NCBI GenBank assembly: GCA_002943765.1
Contig: PQWQ01000021.1
Location: forward strand, 885,553 to 949,552
Direction of reading: 5' to 3'
Source of the DNA: Psoroptes ovis
Lineage: Eukaryota > Arthropoda > Arachnida > Sarcoptiformes > Psoroptidae
DNA length: 64,000 nucleotides
The translations under genes were made by a program, and so were the position numbers. Each line of letters begins with the position of its first letter. The first letter of the stretch is position 1. Below are positions 59,980-64,000 of this stretch, piece by piece. The notes below the pieces were generated by a model. The model ran no database searches. It was not told the DNA's origin and saw nothing but the letters and a program-made list of their open reading frames with translations.

Positions 59980-60101
59980 TGTTATGAGGTGAGACCTATT
60001 GGGTCGCAATAGACGATTAGGTAGCAATAGGTACCTCATATATAAACGACGTACACTCCAGCCATCTAGTCACTGTTCACTAGTCTCTCGTGCCTGCAAC
60101 A
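59980..60101 (+). repeat. copia 3' LTR (122 bases)
   Basis: Identical to the 5' LTR along its full length by direct comparison. Confidence 0.95.
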
Positions 60102-60349
60102 ACGCTGATTTTCCGGAAATTTTCCCGAGATTTTCCAGAAAAATTTCCTGAAATCTCCTGAATCAGAATCGCTGTTAGTCTTCGTTCATTTTCATTCATT
60201 TTTTCTGCTTAAAAATTCCTCGAAATTTCTTGAAATTCCAAGACTTAATCATCCAACTAATCAATCATTTCATTTCAATTAATTAATGAATAAATTAATT
60301 AGTAATTAAGTGTTTTAATGAATAAAAAATTTGATTTCAAAAAAAAAAA

Positions 60350-60540
60350 TCTGAAAAATGACCGCACTACCAGTCGGAGCGTTTCCGACTGTTTGACAAC
60401 AAAGCTGTCTTTGAATTTGAAATTCTCATAGAAAAACACAGTTACAAGCCCGAGCCACACTCGGGCTTGGCAGATTCAGAGCAAAAAATTTACGACGGGA
60501 AAATCCGATCATTGCCGATAGGGCGTTCTCAGCAATTTTC
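60350..60540. repeat. GCCCGAGC-family dispersed repeat
   Basis: AGTCGGAGCGTTTCCGACT near 60375, GCCCGAGCCACACTCGGGC near 60450 followed by TTGGCAG, and ACGGGAAAATCCG. Shares its order with the 49920-50180 copy. Confidence 0.6.
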
Positions 60541-60771
60541 CATCAATCAATTTCTCAAAGCATCGTTTCAATTCATTCATTTTCGCCTTATTATTCTCTT
60601 ATTTATAAATAATTAATTTCATTAAACCAAAATTTCGCCATCATTCATCGTCTTATTTTGACGGTCTTCATTCATTCATCGTCGTCTTCTTATTCATATG
60701 AATTTGATTCCCGCAAGACAATCAATTTTTCGAGGAGAAGAAAATTTTCTTCCGAAAAAAAAAACTAAATA

Positions 60772-60852
60772 TTAGGTTGTCCCATAAGTTCTTGCCGTTT
60801 TTTGAATGAAAAAAAAATTTGAAAAACGGAAAAAACTTATGGGACAACCTAA
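60772..60852. mobile_element. mariner-like hairpin MITE, A type
   Basis: TTAGGTTGTCCCATAAGTTC and AAACTTATGGGACAACCTAA, TA on both sides. Confidence 0.9.
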
Positions 60853-60990
60853 TAATTTGATGATAATCAATTATCATCAAATTATCATCATCATCGTCAT
60901 TATTATTTTGAAATATGCATACTTACACACACAGACACACTCAAATGTTCTCAAATGAAATTAGAATAACGACCGTGAATCATTGCTTCC

Positions 60991-61249
60991 GAGTGGTTCT
61001 CAACCATTTCTCATCAAGCATTCCTGCATAATCTCGCAGTTTTCCTCGGGAATTTTCCCCCGGAAACTTTCCTGGTAATTTTCTTCGGGAATTTCTCCTC
61101 GAAATTTTCCCTGGTAAGTTTCTCGTAATTTTCCTCGAGAAACTTTCCCTAATTTTTTTCCGGAAAGTTTCTCGGAAGTTTTTACATCTGGAAACTTTCC
61201 GGGAAAAAAATGTAACAATTAATCGAACAAAAGTGTTTGAGAACCACTG
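60991..61249. mobile_element. hAT-like miniature element
   Basis: Left GAGTGGTTCTCAACCA, right TGTTTGAGAACCACTG. The terminal repeats match the hAT consensus CAGTGGTTCTCAAnC. The 259-base body is made largely of GGAAACTTTCC words (61025-61205). No target duplication found. Confidence 0.7.
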
Positions 61250-61478
61250 AATCGATGGAGATGATTATTTTACACTTGAAACATTTTTCATTTTTCCCAA
61301 TTTTCTCTCCTCTTCTCTCTGCAAACCGAAAAGTATTTATAAGTACAAGTGTGTAAATAAGTAAGTGCAAGTGTAAATAATTTAATGGTGAATAATGATG
61401 ATGATGATGAATAATCATAATTATTCGTGTTCGGGTATTGTGTAATACTCATAATTGTGTGTGTGTAATTGAATATAT

Positions 61479-61561
61479 TTAGGTTGTCCGAAAAGTTGTG
61501 GCCAATTTTCCTAAGCAACTCTCGATTGATTAAGCGGAATAAACTTTTCGGACAATGCTAA
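61479..61561. mobile_element. mariner-like hairpin MITE, C type
   Basis: TTAGGTTGTCCGAAAAGTTG at the left; CTCTCGATTGATTAAGCGG and AAACTTTTCGGACAATGCTA at the right. The core matches the 48595 copy. Confidence 0.87.
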
Positions 61562-61769
61562 TATATGAATGGCGATGAATGTAATGAACTAAGTAAACAT
61601 TTAGTTCATCGAGTAACAGAATTTATGAATAAATCTCATTTCACACAGACACTACTACTCGATAACATAATGAAATTAATAATTTGTGTGCACACAATAA
61701 TTCTTTTTCCCTCCGGGGCAAATATGTAATTTCATTTATTCTTTTTATTCATTCATAAATGATGTAATT

Positions 61770-62150
61770 TAGTAAAAGAAATTTTCGGAAATTTTGCATC
61801 TTTTCTTGGTTTCTCCTCGAGTGTACCTAAGTGTAAAATGAACAATGAGAATATTCACCGACGGAGAAAATTTACGCGGAATGATAATTATTATTATGTA
61901 ACGATATTTGTGAATGATAATTGTGATACGGTATTTGTGAATCATTTTCAAGCGTAATTGATTCGATTTTGTGGCGAAAATTTTTTTCATCTTCGGGAAA
62001 GTTTCCAGCAAATGCTTTTGAGAAATATTCTCGAAAAATGTTTCTCCTTGGGAAATTTCCCTGAAAAGTTTTTTCATCGGGAATTTTTCCGTAAAGTTTC
62101 TTTGAGGAAATTTTTCAAAAAATTGTTTTTCCGGAAAATTTCTCAAATTT
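61770..62150. repeat. GGAAATTTCC-type tracts
   Basis: Main cluster 61975-62150: TTCGGGAAAGTTTCC, TTGGGAAATTTCCCTG, TCGGGAATTTTTCCG and TTTCCGGAAAATTTCTC; shorter run at 61775. Confidence 0.65.
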
Positions 62151-62545
62151 TCATTGTTTTCTTCCTACCTCTCAACCCTTTCATTTATTCGTATGTTGTT
62201 GTTGATCACACATCGCTTGCATTCATCCATTGTGTTCAAAATGTCTATGAGATAAAACTATAGACTCCAATTGTGTTTATTGTTTCCGTTTGATTTTCAA
62301 TTATTTTCTTTCAATTTTCATTTTGAATGAATGAATGAATGAAAATTAATCAAAAACGTATTATATGAATGGAACCAAAAGAATGAATAAACAAAAACAC
62401 AATAAAATAAACAACCGAACAAACAAAATTGAAAGGGTTAATAATTGAAAATTTTGGTTTTTCGAAATTAACTTTGAGTAAACAATGGGTAAACAACAAC
62501 AACAAACAGCAGCCAATCGAACCACACACAGGCACTGGAGAACCG

Positions 62546-62625
62546 ATTAGGTTGTCCCATAAGTTCTTGCCGTTTTTTCAATCATTTTCTACGATATAAC
62601 CGGCGAAAACTTATGGGACAACCAA
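62546..62625. mobile_element. mariner-like hairpin MITE (A tips, B core)
   Basis: TTAGGTTGTCCCATAAGTTC and AACTTATGGGACAACC; core TTTTCTACGATATAACCGGC. Confidence 0.88.
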
Positions 62626-63075
62626 AGTACATGAGATCAAAGCCCGAGAGGAGAGTTGGTGAAATTAATTGAAAATTTTCGCTCTCCCTCCTCCCTTCAC
62701 CATCATCGTTGATTAGCTTCGAGGAGTAATAATTTCGCCAAACAATGGATCAATGTGTTTATACGAGAGTGAAACTTGCAAGATATAAATTAAATTTTTT
62801 TTTGGGAAATTTTTTCGGGAAAATTTCCCGAAAAAATTAATTATTATCTCCTCATATTCATTTAGTTTGGGTTTTATTGTTTTTCCAAAGAAGAATATTT
62901 TTTTAATTGAAATTTTTTGTTTGTTTTTGCTTTTGTGTTTGTAATCCTTTTGGTACTGAAAAATTGAGGGAAATTTTCCGGAAATTTTCCCCGAGAAAAT
63001 GTTTGCGGGAAAGTTTCCGAGTAAATTAATTTTCAGTACATTTTCTTTCATTTATTTGTGTAATTACTCATCTTT

Positions 63076-63154
63076 AAGGTTGTCCCATAAGTTCTGGCCG
63101 TTTTTAAATTTTTTTTTCGATTCAAAAAACGGCAAGAACTTATGGGACAACCTT
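63076..63154. mobile_element. mariner-like hairpin MITE, A type, with 12-base direct repeats
   Basis: AAGGTTGTCCCATAAGTTC and GAACTTATGGGACAACCTT. GTAATTACTCAT occurs at 63060-63071 and again at 63155-63166; four extra bases (CTTT) separate the left repeat from the element. Confidence 0.87.
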
Positions 63155-63464
63155 GTAATTACTCATTACTCAATCATTTGATCGATTGATCGATTCGATT
63201 GATTGACTGAAATATGTGTGTTCTTAAACACCTGAGCCTTGTTGAATAAAGTTGTGAGGCAAAGTTGTAACTGTTTTTTAAGGCCTGAGAAGTCTTTTCA
63301 GAAATAATGTTCCCGGGAATTTTCCACGGGCTCAAGAAGAAATCGATTGATTTCAATTATCGATTTCTATTATCGATCTCTTTTAACCCTTTCATTCATC
63401 GTCTCTGTGTGTACGTCTCATATCAATCAATTTTCCAGTGGTGAGGGGCCACTTAAGATTATCC

Positions 63465-63575
63465 TTGGGAAATTTCTCGACAATCTTAGAGACAAAAATT
63501 TCTGGGAAATTTTCTGGGAAATTTTCTCAAAAACTTACGGGAAAATTCCAGAACTCTTACAGAAACTTCCAAAAC
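63465..63575. repeat. GGGAAATTTCTC-type tract
   Basis: TTGGGAAATTTCTCG, TTTCTGGGAAATTTTCTGGG, AAATTTTCTCAAAAACTTAC and GGGAAAATTCC. Confidence 0.6.
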
Positions 63576-63710
63576 TATTCTCTCTTCAATCCTTTTTTCA
63601 AAATATATTAATTTAACCCTTTCTCCTTCTCCTATTCATACTCCTCTCTCTTTCTTTGTTTATCAAAAATAACCCCTTTAGAAAATGCCAAAAATACTTT
63701 TATTCAAATA

Positions 63711-63792
63711 TTAGGTTGTCCCATAAGTTCTTGCCGTTTTTTAAATTTTTTTTTTCATTCGAAAAACGGCAAGAACTTTCGGGACAACCTAA
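63711..63792. mobile_element. mariner-like hairpin MITE, A type
   Basis: TTAGGTTGTCCCATAAGTTC and GAACTTTCGGGACAACCTAA, TA on both sides; arms near-perfect apart from one spot. Confidence 0.92.
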
Positions 63793-64000
63793 TATATATT
63801 CATTACTTATTCCATTTTATATCATTCGCTGTTCACTAATTTCAAATAATTTCAACCCTTTCAGCTCTACTCTTTCTTCTCTGAATTTCTTAATTTTAGC
63901 TGATTTCTTGGAAATTTCTCCTTCAACATAAGATTCTATTCAAGAATTGTTTATTCATTCATTTGTTTATTATTCATTTATTTGAAACTCATTTGAATTT

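Larger units (their letters stand above)
55908..60101 (+). mobile_element. complete Ty1/copia-type LTR retrotransposon
   Basis: 4194 bases: 5' LTR 55908-56029, initiator-Met tRNA primer site 56030-56040, one long gag-pol frame 56181-59972, short purine tract, 3' LTR 59980-60101. The LTRs are identical over 122 bases by eye, start TGTT and end AACA. The 5-base target duplication ACGCT lies at 55903-55907 and 60102-60106. All signs point to a recent insertion with coding capacity intact. The LTRs are unusually short for a copia element. Confidence 0.96.
60102..64000. other. gene-free, repeat-rich stretch
   Basis: Five hairpin MITEs, a hAT-like element, a GCCCGAGC-family repeat, GGAAATTTCC tracts and several CATTCATAAAT motif copies (61555, 61615, 61748, 61898, 61928). 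No gene recognised on either strand. Confidence 0.65.

Overview
The window is a stretch of AT-rich animal nuclear DNA with spliced genes (GT-AG introns, several of only 56-100 bases) and dense small transposons. The gene set (Flamingo/CELSR, POLR3A, fibrillarin, SIRT6) is animal. The copia element, mariner-like and TTAA elements and compact introns suggest an arthropod, possibly a mite. The species cannot be told from the sequence alone.

Layout. (1) 1-35508, + strand: the 3' part of a Flamingo/Starry-night (CELSR) cadherin-GPCR gene. It codes the last cadherin repeats, EGF and laminin-G domains, hormone-receptor and GAIN/GPS region, seven membrane helices and a long low-complexity tail. One intron is about 23 kb (5005-28081) and packed with repeats. 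(2) 35762-40174, - strand: complete POLR3A, the largest subunit of RNA polymerase III, in 4 exons (about 1402 aa). (3) 40610-41838, + strand: fibrillarin, 4 exons, about 347 aa, divergent from POLR3A across 435 bases that contain an E-box. (4) 42111-43120, - strand: a SIRT6-type sirtuin, 3 exons, about 298 aa, tail to tail with fibrillarin. (5) 43121-64000: no host gene recognised; mostly repeats, plus one complete and apparently recent Ty1/copia retrotransposon at 55908-60101 with identical 122-base LTRs and a 5-base target duplication.

The genes form a compact block of nuclear growth genes (Pol III core, snoRNP methyltransferase, chromatin deacylase) between two repeat-rich deserts. The repeat landscape is the unusual part. 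I count 49 copies of a roughly 80-base hairpin element with mariner-like ends (TTAGGTTGTCC...GGACAACCTAA, mostly at TA), 18 of them within 5.9 kb. There is also a roughly 24-base dispersed motif (CCATTCATAAAT...GTTAC) found dozens of times in both orientations. Long tracts are built from the self-complementary word GGGAAATTTCCC, and other zones from other self-complementary words. Two TTAA-bounded elements, two hAT-like miniature elements and a GCCCGAGC palindrome family complete the picture. All comparisons were made by eye; counts are minimum estimates.
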